Source: an uncultured bacterium (GTDB taxonomy: Bacteria; Verrucomicrobiota; Kiritimatiellia; RFP12; UBA1067). From it: a stretch of DNA of 15,431 bases. The position numbers and the translations under genes are program-made. The stretch spans positions 1-15,431 of the forward strand of contig CACZAK010000098.1 in the NCBI GenBank assembly GCA_902779075.1, written 5' to 3'. A model generated the notes under the pieces. That model was not told where the DNA came from. It saw only the letters and a program-made list of their open reading frames with translations, and made no database searches. Shown one piece after another: positions 7,228 through 14,749 of the stretch; the first letter of the stretch is position 1, and each line of letters starts with the position of its first letter.

Positions 7228-10200
7228 TCAAGGCGCTGCGGGCGCATCGTAGACCTTGCGCCCCTCGCGTATCGCGTCATACGCGCGCCGTTCGCGCATA
7301 CGGCTTTCCTGATAGCGCGCCTCGCGCATCCGATTGACTTCACACGGTACGAACCCGTCCATGTCGGCGCGCGGCGTCGCTTTCAACCTCTCCTTGCCAG
7401 CCTTGATTATCGCAAGCGCCCTGTCGTATGACGGCTTGCCGCGTACGGCGTCGAGGATGCGCGAAAGTTCCGGCCGGTCGAAGTTCAGCTGTTCGCGGCG
7501 CGGCGGATGGAACGAGCCGGGGATTCGCACCCCGGTGATTCTCTGTAGCTCGTCATGCTCTGCGCGTGTTATCGGCATACGCCCGCCGTAACTGTCCAGA
7601 AAAGCGAACTCGTAGCAAGGCCAGTACGGAGCGTTGACGTCCATCCACGCAATCACGCGGTCGCGTTCCTCCTCCGTGATGCCGCTTCCGCCGTGGCCGT
7701 AAAGTTTCCGCGTGAGCGGCGAAACGCACGCGCCCCACGAGCGCGCCGGCTGCGTGGAGACTGGGCCGGCACCTATGCCCTTCACATATCCCAATGCCCA
7801 GAGATCGACGTAGCTCGTGCAGAAATACGCCCCCTTGTCGCCAGAGAGATTAAGTTTTTTCCCGGCCGGCTTGCCGTAATCGTGGCATGAAACACACCGC
7901 CTGTCCAAAACTGACTGCACTTCCTTCTGAAATGAATAGAGATGCGGCGGAGTCCCCTTCTCCAACCCCTTGAGGTTGTACGCACCGTCAAGTTTCGATG
8001 GCGCGCGCGCCAATGCGAGGGGCTTTTTGTCCGTCTTGGGCACGTCGCCCGTGCGGCTTTCGTGGCAGCCGACGCATCCGTACCGCTCTCCCGGCTGAAG
8101 GAAGATTCCGCTGCGCATCGACTGCACCATCCGCCCTTCCGCGTCCAACGCCTGAAAATAGACGTAGGTGTTGCCCGGCACCTCGAAGTACGCGCTGCCG
8201 TCCTCCTCGACGGGAACCGTGCCGAGTATCCGCTTGTTCTCGAACGCATGCCAGTTCATCGCCGGCGCCACGTCGCTGAACCAGCTGCGTCCCGGCGACC
8301 AGTTGCGCTTTTCCGGGCTTTCGACCACGCGGATGGCCTTTACCGAACCTCTCTCCACGCCCTTCATGTGCGTTCCGACGTACACGTCCTGCACATAGAA
8401 GCGCCCCGGCGCGTCCGGCGCGTCGTAGTTGCGCTGCTCCGCCTGGACTGTCGGCCTTGGCGATGGGCGCAGCAACACCGGCGAATGGCATCCCGGCGCA
8501 TCCTCCGCCACGCACACCTCGTTCCCGTGGAGGTCGAGGTAGTACACGGCGGTCTCCTCGCCGCGTCCAGTCTGGCGGACGCAGAGGAAGTGCTCGTCGT
8601 CTATCGAATACGGGTCCGCGTACTTCGTGCGCAGGAAAGCGGGATTGTCAAAAACAAAATGTCCGTCAACCGTCGGGAACGAGCCGGCGTATTTCGGCGA
8701 CGCGCCGGCGGCGGCGACTGACGCCCCTCCGGCGTCGGCGCTTATCCGGTCGCGGAACGATTCAGGCCACGTCCGCAGCACGGGTTTGCGCCCATCCACG
8801 CCGAGCGAACGGTCGATAAGCCCGAGCGCACCCCATGGACGGTCGTGGCAGGCGCACAGCACCGCTATCGCCCTCGACGGATTGGAAAGCGCCCTGGCGC
8901 TCAGCACCGCGCCCGGCGAAACCGTGTTGTTGCCCCAATAGACGGCATGGTGCGTACCGTCGGGATTGCACGTCCAAAGTCCTTGCGCGTCGCCATAGTT
9001 GCGGTCCACGTACTCCCATCTGTCATACAGCACGCGCCCGTCGGGAAGCACCGACGGATGCCCTTCGAAAAGAGTGGATTTGCCTATCTGATGAATATTC
9101 GCACCGTCTGATTTCATTTTGAAAAGATTGCACATTATATTGCGGTTACACATGCAGTACTTGGGCTCGCGCGTGGAAGCGAAGACAATGTCTCCGTCCG
9201 GGAGCCATGCAGGATCGATGTCCGACACGCCCCTTTCGCGCGTCAACTGCACAAGTCCCGACCCGTCAGCGTTGACGGTATATATGTGATAATCGTCCTT
9301 TCGTCCGTTACGCATGGAAAACACTATGCGCCGTCCATCCCAGTCCACTTCTGGATCGCGCACCGTACGCCCGGCGATTTCCGGAACTATGTCGCGACGG
9401 CGACCGGTCTGGACGTTCAACGCGCGCATTGCGCCCTGCGTATCGTACTTTCGCTCGTTCACTTCGCCGCACTGGAAAAGCGTCTCGGTGTTGTGGTGGT
9501 CGGGACGCCACATGGCGTGGACGGTGTACACGACCTCGCGCCCGGCCAAAAGCGGATTGCATCGCACAAGAGCCTCACGCAACAGATCTTCAAGCATCTT
9601 CTCCTTGCTGCGTCCTTTCCAGTCTGCCACGACGCGCAGGAATGCAAGAAATTTCTCCGTCGGATATTTCGCATCCTTCGCGCCAAGTTCGCGGATTGCC
9701 TTTTCTGCGCGCTCGACAGCGCCCGGCGGCAGAAAACCGCGTTCGTCAAAATCGTGTGCTACAACCTCTCCGTCGAACTCAATTCCGTCGACGGCTATGT
9801 AGCCCCAACTCCCCGTACCGGCATCCACTACGCGAAAGAACGCCTCGCACCCAACTGCCGAATCTGGCAGTCGCCACGTTTCGCGCCGCATCGGCTCGGC
9901 ATTCCTCCCGGTGGCACGTGCGAGCTCTCGTCCCGTGTTGCGATCGATGAGCGCGAAGTATGTACCGTTGCGTCCGCCGCCCACCCAGAACACGACCTCG
10001 TTCCCGTCGATGCGTACTGTCGGACTTTCTATCACGCCCGTCGGCCCGGCCTCCGGCTTCCCTGAAAACGACTCAAGCGTCGACATAAACCATTTGCCGC
10101 ACTTCGCCTGCGGACGACCCGTGTTGTATTCCGCCGTACGGTCTGTCACAAGTTTCTCGAACGCGCCTTCCACGACGCGCCATTCTTGAAGAGAACCGCC

Positions 10201-10311
10201 CTCGAAGTCGAAACGCACGCACCCAGCCATTGCCGCCCCCTCAGCGAACGCGACAATCAACGCAAGTGCGCTAAGAATATTTACGGATCGCCTGCCTACG
10301 AACAGTGTCAA
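7228..10311 (-). CDS. HzsA-related exported di-heme protein with PD40 propeller
   Basis: This 1027-aa protein is predicted to be periplasmic or extracellular. Residues 1-~30 are a signal peptide (FVGRRSVNILSALALIVAF then AEGAAMA). Residues ~32-195 form a lectin/CBM66-like beta-sandwich (FDFEGGSLQEWRV, GKWFMSTLESFSGK, VVFWVGGGRNGTYF). Residues ~260-520 are a WD40-like/PD40 propeller (IVFSMRNGRKDDYHIYTV, NADGSGLVQLT, IVFASTREPKYCMC). CVGCH at 746-750 and CVSCH at 806-810 are two c-type heme sites, as in the 'HzsA-related' family common in Planctomycetes and Verrucomicrobiota. The partner subunits of true hydrazine synthase are absent, so hydrazine chemistry is not implied. The start is uncertain: TTG 10311 gives a compact signal peptide and has AGAGG three nt upstream; TTG 10332 (MKLPQRIL...) and a longer frame to 10395 are alternatives. 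The gene is expressed from leader copy L2. Confidence 0.8.
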   Translation of the reverse strand: MTLFVGRRSVNILSALALIVAFAEGAAMAGCVRFDFEGGSLQEWRVVEGAFEKLVTDRTAEYNTGRPQAKCGKWFMSTLESFSGKPEAGPTGVIESPTVRIDGNEVVFWVGGGRNGTYFALIDRNTGRELARATGRNAEPMRRETWRLPDSAVGCEAFFRVVDAGTGSWGYIAVDGIEFDGEVVAHDFDERGFLPPGAVERAEKAIRELGAKDAKYPTEKFLAFLRVVADWKGRSKEKMLEDLLREALVRCNPLLAGREVVYTVHAMWRPDHHNTETLFQCGEVNERKYDTQGAMRALNVQTGRRRDIVPEIAGRTVRDPEVDWDGRRIVFSMRNGRKDDYHIYTVNADGSGLVQLTRERGVSDIDPAWLPDGDIVFASTREPKYCMCNRNIMCNLFKMKSDGANIHQIGKSTLFEGHPSVLPDGRVLYDRWEYVDRNYGDAQGLWTCNPDGTHHAVYWGNNTVSPGAVLSARALSNPSRAIAVLCACHDRPWGALGLIDRSLGVDGRKPVLRTWPESFRDRISADAGGASVAAAGASPKYAGSFPTVDGHFVFDNPAFLRTKYADPYSIDDEHFLCVRQTGRGEETAVYYLDLHGNEVCVAEDAPGCHSPVLLRPSPRPTVQAEQRNYDAPDAPGRFYVQDVYVGTHMKGVERGSVKAIRVVESPEKRNWSPGRSWFSDVAPAMNWHAFENKRILGTVPVEEDGSAYFEVPGNTYVYFQALDAEGRMVQSMRSGIFLQPGERYGCVGCHESRTGDVPKTDKKPLALARAPSKLDGAYNLKGLEKGTPPHLYSFQKEVQSVLDRRCVSCHDYGKPAGKKLNLSGDKGAYFCTSYVDLWALGYVKGIGAGPVSTQPARSWGACVSPLTRKLYGHGGSGITEEERDRVIAWMDVNAPYWPCYEFAFLDSYGGRMPITRAEHDELQRITGVRIPGSFHPPRREQLNFDRPELSRILDAVRGKPSYDRALAIIKAGKERLKATPRADMDGFVPCEVNRMREARYQESRMRERRAYDAIREGRKVYDAPAAP

Positions 10312-10418
10312 AATCCTCTGAGGTAATTTCAAAACCCCTCTTCCGCGCCATTCACGAGCCAAGCCACGCGACTTGAAGAAACTCGCAGAAACCACCTTGC
10401 ACGTCTGAAAGGTTCAGC
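10312..10418 (-). promoter_or_regulatory. Structured 5' leader, copy L2
   Basis: This is the ~107-nt 5' UTR of the HzsA-related gene and is homologous to 2288-2390. It keeps the first hairpin (CTGAA-CCT-TTCAG), the outer GCGAG/CTCGT stem, and the central stem as CAAGTC-GCGT-GGCTTG, where a G-C pair of L1 has become A-T and one C-G pair has become a T-G wobble. The 20-nt block ending GGGGTTTTG is identical. The stem-preserving differences are evidence for selection on RNA structure, from only two sequences. Confidence 0.5.
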
Positions 10419-10466
10419 GCGCCTATTATGCCAAAATCTCACTTTGGGCGCAAGGGCGAAAATGAA
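10320..10466. repeat. Promoter/leader duplicate L2 (pairs with 2292-2438)
   Basis: Second copy of the 147-bp element, colinear with the first. Flanking genes are unrelated in sequence (HzsA-related protein versus beta-helix enzyme), so the element itself was duplicated or moved, not a whole gene. A G7 run (10479-10485) lies just outside it. Confidence 0.9.
10425..10453 (-). promoter_or_regulatory. Extended -10 promoter of the HzsA-related gene
   Basis: TTGCGC (10453-10448), a 17-nt spacer and CATAAT (10430-10425) with TGG before the -10, on the minus strand. The spacer differs from copy L1 mainly in its first half, while the hexamers and the GATTT/TGG segment are kept. Confidence 0.7.
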
Positions 10467-10491
10467 GTTTTTCATGTAGGGGGGGTAGTGC

Positions 10492-11106
10492 TCAATCGTT
10501 TTCCGAAAGGTCGAAAAGGCGCGTGTCGGGCGAGGAGAAGGTACAGGTGAAACTATCGGCGTTTTCCGCGACGACCTTGTCCGCGAGCAGATCCGTAATG
10601 CGCGCGTACCTGCGCGGCAGCGACACCTTGATCTCCCCGCCGTCCTTCGTGTGTACGGCGACGAAGCGCTCGTTGGCGAACACCTCGTGTTCGTTTTCGG
10701 AGACGGTACACGACGGAATGCCGCAGCGGTCGTATGCGAACACCCAGGGCTCGCCGTCCTTTTCCCACCCGGTCGGGATGTCCAGCGAGTTCCACATCTT
10801 CCGCACGAAGCCGTTTCCGTTGTAGTTGACGCCCGGAATCAGGTAGCGCGTCGCCGGGAAGCCCGGCTCGGCGGCCAGCACGAGCTTGAACGTGACGTTG
10901 GTGGCCCCGTCGTTCCTTGCCGTTGCGCTCACGCGCCACACGTCGCCCTCGCGCACGGCCTTTACGGCGGCGGAGAGCCCCGCCGCCGCCGGAATCGTAC
11001 GCGCCGAAAACGACACGTCTCCTCTCGCGGCGCAGACGACACCAAACGCCGCCGCAGAAACGACCCGCGCCGCACGTGCCGGGAATCGCGGCACTATTCC
11101 GCTCAT
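10492..11106 (-). CDS. Secreted hypothetical protein, possibly a shortened glycosidase accessory protein
   Basis: This 204-aa protein begins with a signal peptide (MSGIVPRFPARAARVVSAAA then FGVVCAA). Residues ~30-120 look like a beta-sandwich (WRVSATARNDGATNVTFKLV, then RYLIPGVNYNGNGF at ~86-99). The last ~55 residues (VAVHTKDGGEIKVSLPRRYA, RITDLLADKVVAEN, SPDTRLFDL) resemble the C-terminal sandwich that ends many glycoside hydrolases. No catalytic barrel lies between these halves, so it may be the joined ends of a larger enzyme after an internal deletion, or a genuine small binding protein. ATG 11106 has GAAGGA just upstream. It starts 14 nt after the stop of the preceding surface-protein gene, which suggests one operon. 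No terminator separates it from leader L2. Confidence 0.7.
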   Translation of the reverse strand: MSGIVPRFPARAARVVSAAAFGVVCAARGDVSFSARTIPAAAGLSAAVKAVREGDVWRVSATARNDGATNVTFKLVLAAEPGFPATRYLIPGVNYNGNGFVRKMWNSLDIPTGWEKDGEPWVFAYDRCGIPSCTVSENEHEVFANERFVAVHTKDGGEIKVSLPRRYARITDLLADKVVAENADSFTCTFSSPDTRLFDLSEND

Positions 11107-11120
11107 GTATCCTTCGTAGG

Positions 11121-14100
11121 CTATCTGATCAAGATCGCAAAGCCTATTGTCTTGACCTTGAGGACGATGTTGCCGTCCACGACCATGGCACACTTCACCC
11201 AATCCGGGGAATCAACAAGATTCACCTCCATGCCCGTGAAATCCATTCCGCTTGTGAGCGCGACGTCACCTCCCCTCGGCCTTAGGCCGTCTGTGGACGA
11301 CACCTTGACGTTCACGCCGCCGGCGGACGCCGTCACCGACGTGCCGCTCAGCGTCGGCGGCGTCACCGTGTCCGTAAAGTTGAACGCAAGCGTCGCGTCC
11401 TCCGCGAGCGTCAGAACGCCGCCGAGAGCCACGGTTCCGGACTGCGCCACTTCAAGCGTCGAAGTGCCGTTCAGCGTCACGGCTCCATCGCCGGGATTGC
11501 AGCCCGCAAGGCACGACACGACCGTCGCGCCATCCGCCGTCAGTCCGCCCGTGAACGCGCCGGCGGTCTTGAACGCTACCTCGCCGCCGCCCGTCGCCTT
11601 TACCGCGCCGGCACCGTCGATGGAGCCCGCGAGCGTGATCTTGTGCGTCTCCGCCGCGTCGAGCGCCGCGTCGTCCATCGTGAAGTGCGACGTGTCGAAT
11701 GTAAGCGTCCCCTTATCCACCGTAAGCGCATGCGCCGTGGCGACCGTGGCGTTGCTGGGGTTCTGCTCCAGCGTCCAGTCCGCGTACGACTTCAGTTCGC
11801 AGTCCGCCTGCGTGATGTACCACTGGTCCTGGCAACGGAGGTTGACGGACGTGTCGAAGCCGATTCCGCCGGGACCGATCACCCACGTCGTTGCGCCGAA
11901 ACCAGCCTGACTGCCGTCGTCCTTGCGGTGGCCGGTCGTGAGATGGAAGTAGTCGGAGTGAAAGCCGTTCTGTTTCGTCAGTCCGTATGTGAGGCGATTG
12001 ACGATCATCTTGCCGGAGAACTTGTCGGCCTGCCTTGCGCAGAAAACCTCCGCGTTGCCGGTGTTCTTCATTTCGCCAAGCACCCTGTAGACGCCCCAGT
12101 TCGCATACGTGACATTCTGCCAGAAGTATTTTTTGTCGCCGTTTGATATAACGTAGAGATAGTTGCCACCGTCGTGGAGCGCGTTGCCGACCGTGACGCT
12201 TGTGCCCCTCTCTATTACAAACCGCTTGAGGTCGGCGAGCGGGACGTAAAGCGTGGATCCGGCGCCGGAGAGGGTGTACACCTCGCCGCCACCACCTTGC
12301 GTCACCGGCGGCCATAGCGCCGTGTCCGTCATCGTGTACTTTCCGACGAGGACGCTGCTCGCTTCGTTTTCCGCGACAATGCGCGAGCCTGTCACGCCGC
12401 CCGCGTAGTTTATCTGCCCGCCTGCGACGGCGACAAACGTGTCGATGTTTCCGGAGAACTCCACGGGGATGTTTATGACATGACGCGCCGCAACGCGGTT
12501 CACGATCGTCTCCACCCCGGAGATTCTGCCTTCGCCCACAATGGACACCGCGTCGGCGCTCCCTACGAACGCGATCGACGAAGGAGAGAACGTCCCGCTG
12601 CAGGTCAGCGGCAAAGAAGGCGTCTCGCCGATGTACGCCGGTGTTCCCGACGGCACGACGCCGCCGGTCCAGTTCAGGGGGTCGCAGAGGTCCGTGCCGT
12701 TCGCCCCGGTCCAGAATCCGTCCGAATACGCATACTGCGCATACACCGTCTTGCCGTCGGCGGAGAGCGATAGCGAGAACTCCTTCCCTTCGTCGACGGA
12801 CGGGACGGAGATGGCCTCGACAAACTCCTGCGTGAACGCGCCGCCGGTGCTGACGAGGAAAGCAAAAGTCCCCATGCCGCCGCCGGAGGGGAGCGCCGCA
12901 ACGATTCCGCCCGGGAAACACCCTGTGTCGGATACGACGACCTTCGTATCGACCTCAATCGTGGTGACGCCCGTGTAAGCGTGCACGACGGAATTTGTCA
13001 ACTCCCCGCCGCCCTTGATCGTCATGCCGCCGTCCGTTCCGCCCTCCACGCCGGAGACGAACTGCTTGTTGAGTGCAGGACAATACCCGCCCGTGTGGAG
13101 CGTGCCGCCGCCCTCGCATACCTTCACCGTGATGTTCCCCACATTGCGGATCAGTCCGCCAGAACTCAATGGATAGCTCATGTGCCCCGCCTTGAGCGTC
13201 CCGCCGTCGAAAACCACGGTTCCGCCGTCTGAGGCGTCATAGGAATATATGTTGCGCGTCGTGTAAACGCCGCCGCTTTCAAGCCGGAGCGTGCCGCTGG
13301 AGCCGGTCGTGGACGCCGTCCTGCCGCCCATGTAGGTTGCATAACTTTTGTTGACGGTAATCACGCCGCCGTTGCGCACGATTACGCATCCGCTGGAGTT
13401 GTTCCCTCTGCCGATGCAGGCATGATGTTTCTCTGCTGGCGAAAGGCCGCTGCCCGTGTTGAAAGTTGCCGTTGCGCCATCGACGATGAACGTACCCGTC
13501 GCGCCCACGCCGAACCCCACCTGAAACGCACCCGCAAACGAGAAAGAGCCGCCGGAAAGGACGCATTCGCTCGTGGAATTGCCGGAGTAGCCGAGCCGCA
13601 GCGCGTCGTTTCCAGTCACCTTTCCGGCAAGGTTTGTGAAAGCGCCCGTGCTGCCGGAAATGTAGCCGGGAAGGAACGCACCGGAGAGCGTCCAGTCGCC
13701 GCCTGTCTTCGTCAGCGAGGCGGACGACGCGGCACCGGGGACCTGGACCTGTTTGCAGTTCAGCGGACCTTGGAAATAGAAGTCGCCCGTGTTGAAGCAG
13801 ACGTTGCCGAAGGCCGTGCTTGTGTCGTTCGTCACGTACGCGGCGTTTGCGGTGGTGTTGGCGAAAGTAAGCTGCGGCGTCGTGCCGCTGTATTTTGTCT
13901 GCCAGTTGGCGTCGTCGCCGATGTTGCCGCTCGCTCCGTCGAGCCATACGCCGTCGGTTGCGAACGACAGCGTGGGCGCCGTCGCTACGCAAATTGCGGC
14001 CGCGACAAGCGCGGCCCTCCCGTTTTTCAACGTCTTGAACGGCATGTAGAGTAGAGACACACGCCTCGGCATTGCCGCCGATGCGACTTCCCCCTCGTCA

Positions 14101-14159
14101 AACCGTACGTGCGGATTTCCCGCATACGGCTTTCCATTGAGTGCTTTTCCTGTTGCCAT
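11121..14159 (-). CDS. Large secreted beta-solenoid surface protein with intron-derived N-terminus
   Basis: This 1012-aa protein is probably cell-surface. Residues 39-66 (MPFKTLKNGRAALVAAAICV then ATAPTLSFA) are a Sec signal peptide. From ~67 (GVWLDGASGNIGDDANW) to ~400 runs a Gly/Thr/Ser-rich autotransporter-associated-strand solenoid (DALRLGYSGNSTSECVLSGG, FQVGFGVGATGTFIVDGA). A second W-NW motif (FWTGANGTDLCDPLNWTGG) lies at ~480-498, and more solenoid runs to the C-terminus, which ends VLKVKTIGFAILIR. No beta-barrel or PEP-CTERM is seen. Start ATG 14159 is preferred because AAGGA (14172-14168) lies 8 nt upstream and a consensus promoter precedes it. Residues 1-38 are then the translation of group II intron domains V-VI (RNA side 14131-14046). 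The alternative start, ATG 14045 directly at the intron end, would give a normal 974-aa secreted protein but has no Shine-Dalgarno. Confidence 0.8.
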   Translation of the reverse strand: MATGKALNGKPYAGNPHVRFDEGEVASAAMPRRVSLLYMPFKTLKNGRAALVAAAICVATAPTLSFATDGVWLDGASGNIGDDANWQTKYSGTTPQLTFANTTANAAYVTNDTSTAFGNVCFNTGDFYFQGPLNCKQVQVPGAASSASLTKTGGDWTLSGAFLPGYISGSTGAFTNLAGKVTGNDALRLGYSGNSTSECVLSGGSFSFAGAFQVGFGVGATGTFIVDGATATFNTGSGLSPAEKHHACIGRGNNSSGCVIVRNGGVITVNKSYATYMGGRTASTTGSSGTLRLESGGVYTTRNIYSYDASDGGTVVFDGGTLKAGHMSYPLSSGGLIRNVGNITVKVCEGGGTLHTGGYCPALNKQFVSGVEGGTDGGMTIKGGGELTNSVVHAYTGVTTIEVDTKVVVSDTGCFPGGIVAALPSGGGMGTFAFLVSTGGAFTQEFVEAISVPSVDEGKEFSLSLSADGKTVYAQYAYSDGFWTGANGTDLCDPLNWTGGVVPSGTPAYIGETPSLPLTCSGTFSPSSIAFVGSADAVSIVGEGRISGVETIVNRVAARHVINIPVEFSGNIDTFVAVAGGQINYAGGVTGSRIVAENEASSVLVGKYTMTDTALWPPVTQGGGGEVYTLSGAGSTLYVPLADLKRFVIERGTSVTVGNALHDGGNYLYVISNGDKKYFWQNVTYANWGVYRVLGEMKNTGNAEVFCARQADKFSGKMIVNRLTYGLTKQNGFHSDYFHLTTGHRKDDGSQAGFGATTWVIGPGGIGFDTSVNLRCQDQWYITQADCELKSYADWTLEQNPSNATVATAHALTVDKGTLTFDTSHFTMDDAALDAAETHKITLAGSIDGAGAVKATGGGEVAFKTAGAFTGGLTADGATVVSCLAGCNPGDGAVTLNGTSTLEVAQSGTVALGGVLTLAEDATLAFNFTDTVTPPTLSGTSVTASAGGVNVKVSSTDGLRPRGGDVALTSGMDFTGMEVNLVDSPDWVKCAMVVDGNIVLKVKTIGFAILIR
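14046..14131 (-). mobile_element. Group II intron 3' remnant (domains V and VI)
   Basis: On the minus strand, 14131-14101 folds as a canonical domain V: AGCCGTA pairs with TACGGTT, TGCGG pairs with CCGCA, a two-base CG bulge separates the stems, and a GAAA-type loop caps the helix. The AGC catalytic triad is present. The flanking bases A/T replace the usual G/C as a compensatory pair. After a GACGAGGGGGAAG linker, a degenerate domain VI hairpin (CGGC-GGCAAT-GCCG) leads to the 3' end CTACTCTAC (14054-14046), with an A at 14052, seven nt from the end, where a branch adenosine belongs. No domains I-IV and no reverse transcriptase are present, so it cannot splice by itself. Its end abuts an ATG. 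Confidence 0.8.
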
Positions 14160-14167
14160 GGCTTTCT

Positions 14168-14172
14168 TCCTT
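14168..14172 (-). promoter_or_regulatory. Shine-Dalgarno for the ATG at 14159
   Basis: AAGGA sits 8 nt before ATG 14159, within AAGAAAGGAAGAAAGCC. It decides the start in favour of the longer, intron-containing reading frame over the ATG at 14045. Confidence 0.65.
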
Positions 14173-14192
14173 TCTTGGGCTGTTGAACGTAT

Positions 14193-14219
14193 ATTATACG
14201 ATTCTTTTTTCCCTGTCAA
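14193..14219 (-). promoter_or_regulatory. Consensus sigma70 promoter of the surface-protein operon
   Basis: TTGACA (14219-14214) and TATAAT (14198-14193) both match consensus fully, with a short 15-nt spacer (GGGAAAAAAGAATCG). The predicted start near 14186 leaves a ~27-nt UTR holding the Shine-Dalgarno. This differs clearly from the TTGCGC extended -10 promoters elsewhere in the window. Confidence 0.7.
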
Positions 14220-14236
14220 TTCCGTTTCGGCATTTC

Positions 14237-14461
14237 TTACCTTGCCCTTCTCACGTCCACCCACGCGAGGCGGTAGAGGCCGTAGTGCGTCATTTCACCG
14301 TAGTAGGTGTCTGCGAACTTCAGCCGGTAGTACCGCTTGCTTTGGCCGTTGCTTTTGTCCGTGTAGAACATGTAGAACGTGTAGTTGCGCGCGGGCTACT
14401 TGACGATGAGCATGAAACCCGTGGTCGTGCGCTTGATCGTCATGCCGGGAACGGTCTTCAT
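14237..14461 (-). pseudogene. Decayed 3' ends of surface-protein genes
   Basis: One minus-strand frame reads MKTVPGMTIKRTTTGFMLIV-K, TAG (14398-14396), then 52 further codons (PARNYTFYMFYTDKSNG, then QSKRYYRLKFADTYYGEMTH, then YGLYRLAWVDVRRAR) to TAA at 14239-14237. The first part resembles the C-terminal tails of the two large surface proteins here (VVRKGMTIIVR, VKTIGFAILIR). The second part looks like the end of a discoidin-like sandwich (YYRLKF). Stops in all upstream codons beyond ~14490 and the internal TAG indicate remnants, not a gene. It may be two different gene ends placed together. Confidence 0.5.
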
Positions 14462-14627
14462 GTAAACGTTTGAACAACGGACGATTTGCGAAGTCCGATG
14501 TCAGAAGTCCTAAGCCCTTCAAACGCGCCCGCACGCGGCGTTTTAGCGCGGTTCCGTGCGGCTCTGTGGATGGTGGCGGCCATGGTGTGGTTTATGCCGT
14601 TGTCTTTCTCACTTTACACTTTATACT
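14462..14627. other. Intergenic stretch without a supported gene
   Basis: No reading frame with recognisable protein pattern was found. An imperfect hairpin (AAACGC...GCGTTT, near 14520-14544) and short AT-rich repeats (ACTTTACACTTTATAC, 14611-14626) follow the original end of the Rpn-type gene, but neither makes a convincing terminator. Confidence 0.5.
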
Positions 14628-14713
14628 CTACATCGACGCCTTTAGTTGCGTGACCTGCGCAAGCGAAAGGCCAGTGTATCTTGCGACGTCCTTCAAAGCG
14701 AGAATGCCGTCCT
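14628..14713 (-). pseudogene. Out-of-frame original C-terminus of the Rpn-type nuclease
   Basis: Downstream of the current stop, the minus strand reads in another frame DGILALKDVARYTGLSLAQV then TQLKASM and TAG (14630-14628). This is the usual ending of this nuclease family in gut bacteria, a short helical tail following the KRMLK segment. Removing one copy of the 20-bp duplication at 14710-14749 restores the frame exactly. Confidence 0.8.
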
Positions 14714-14749
14714 TCAGCATCCGCTTCGCTCCTTCAGCATCCGCTTCGC
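14710..14749. repeat. Perfect 20-bp tandem duplication causing a frameshift
   Basis: TCCTTCAGCATCCGCTTCGC occurs twice in direct succession (14710-14729 and 14730-14749). Twenty is not a multiple of three, so the second copy shifts the frame and produces the premature stop at 14716-14714. Confidence 0.95.

Noticed and set aside
8835..8870. LCACHD as a third heme site in the HzsA-related protein
   Set aside because: Only one residue separates the cysteines (CxCH), so it is not a CxxCH motif.
11121..14159. Classical type V autotransporter or PEP-CTERM protein
   Set aside because: No C-terminal beta-barrel domain and no PEP-hydrophobic-basic tail; the end is a short G-F-aliphatic-R tail.
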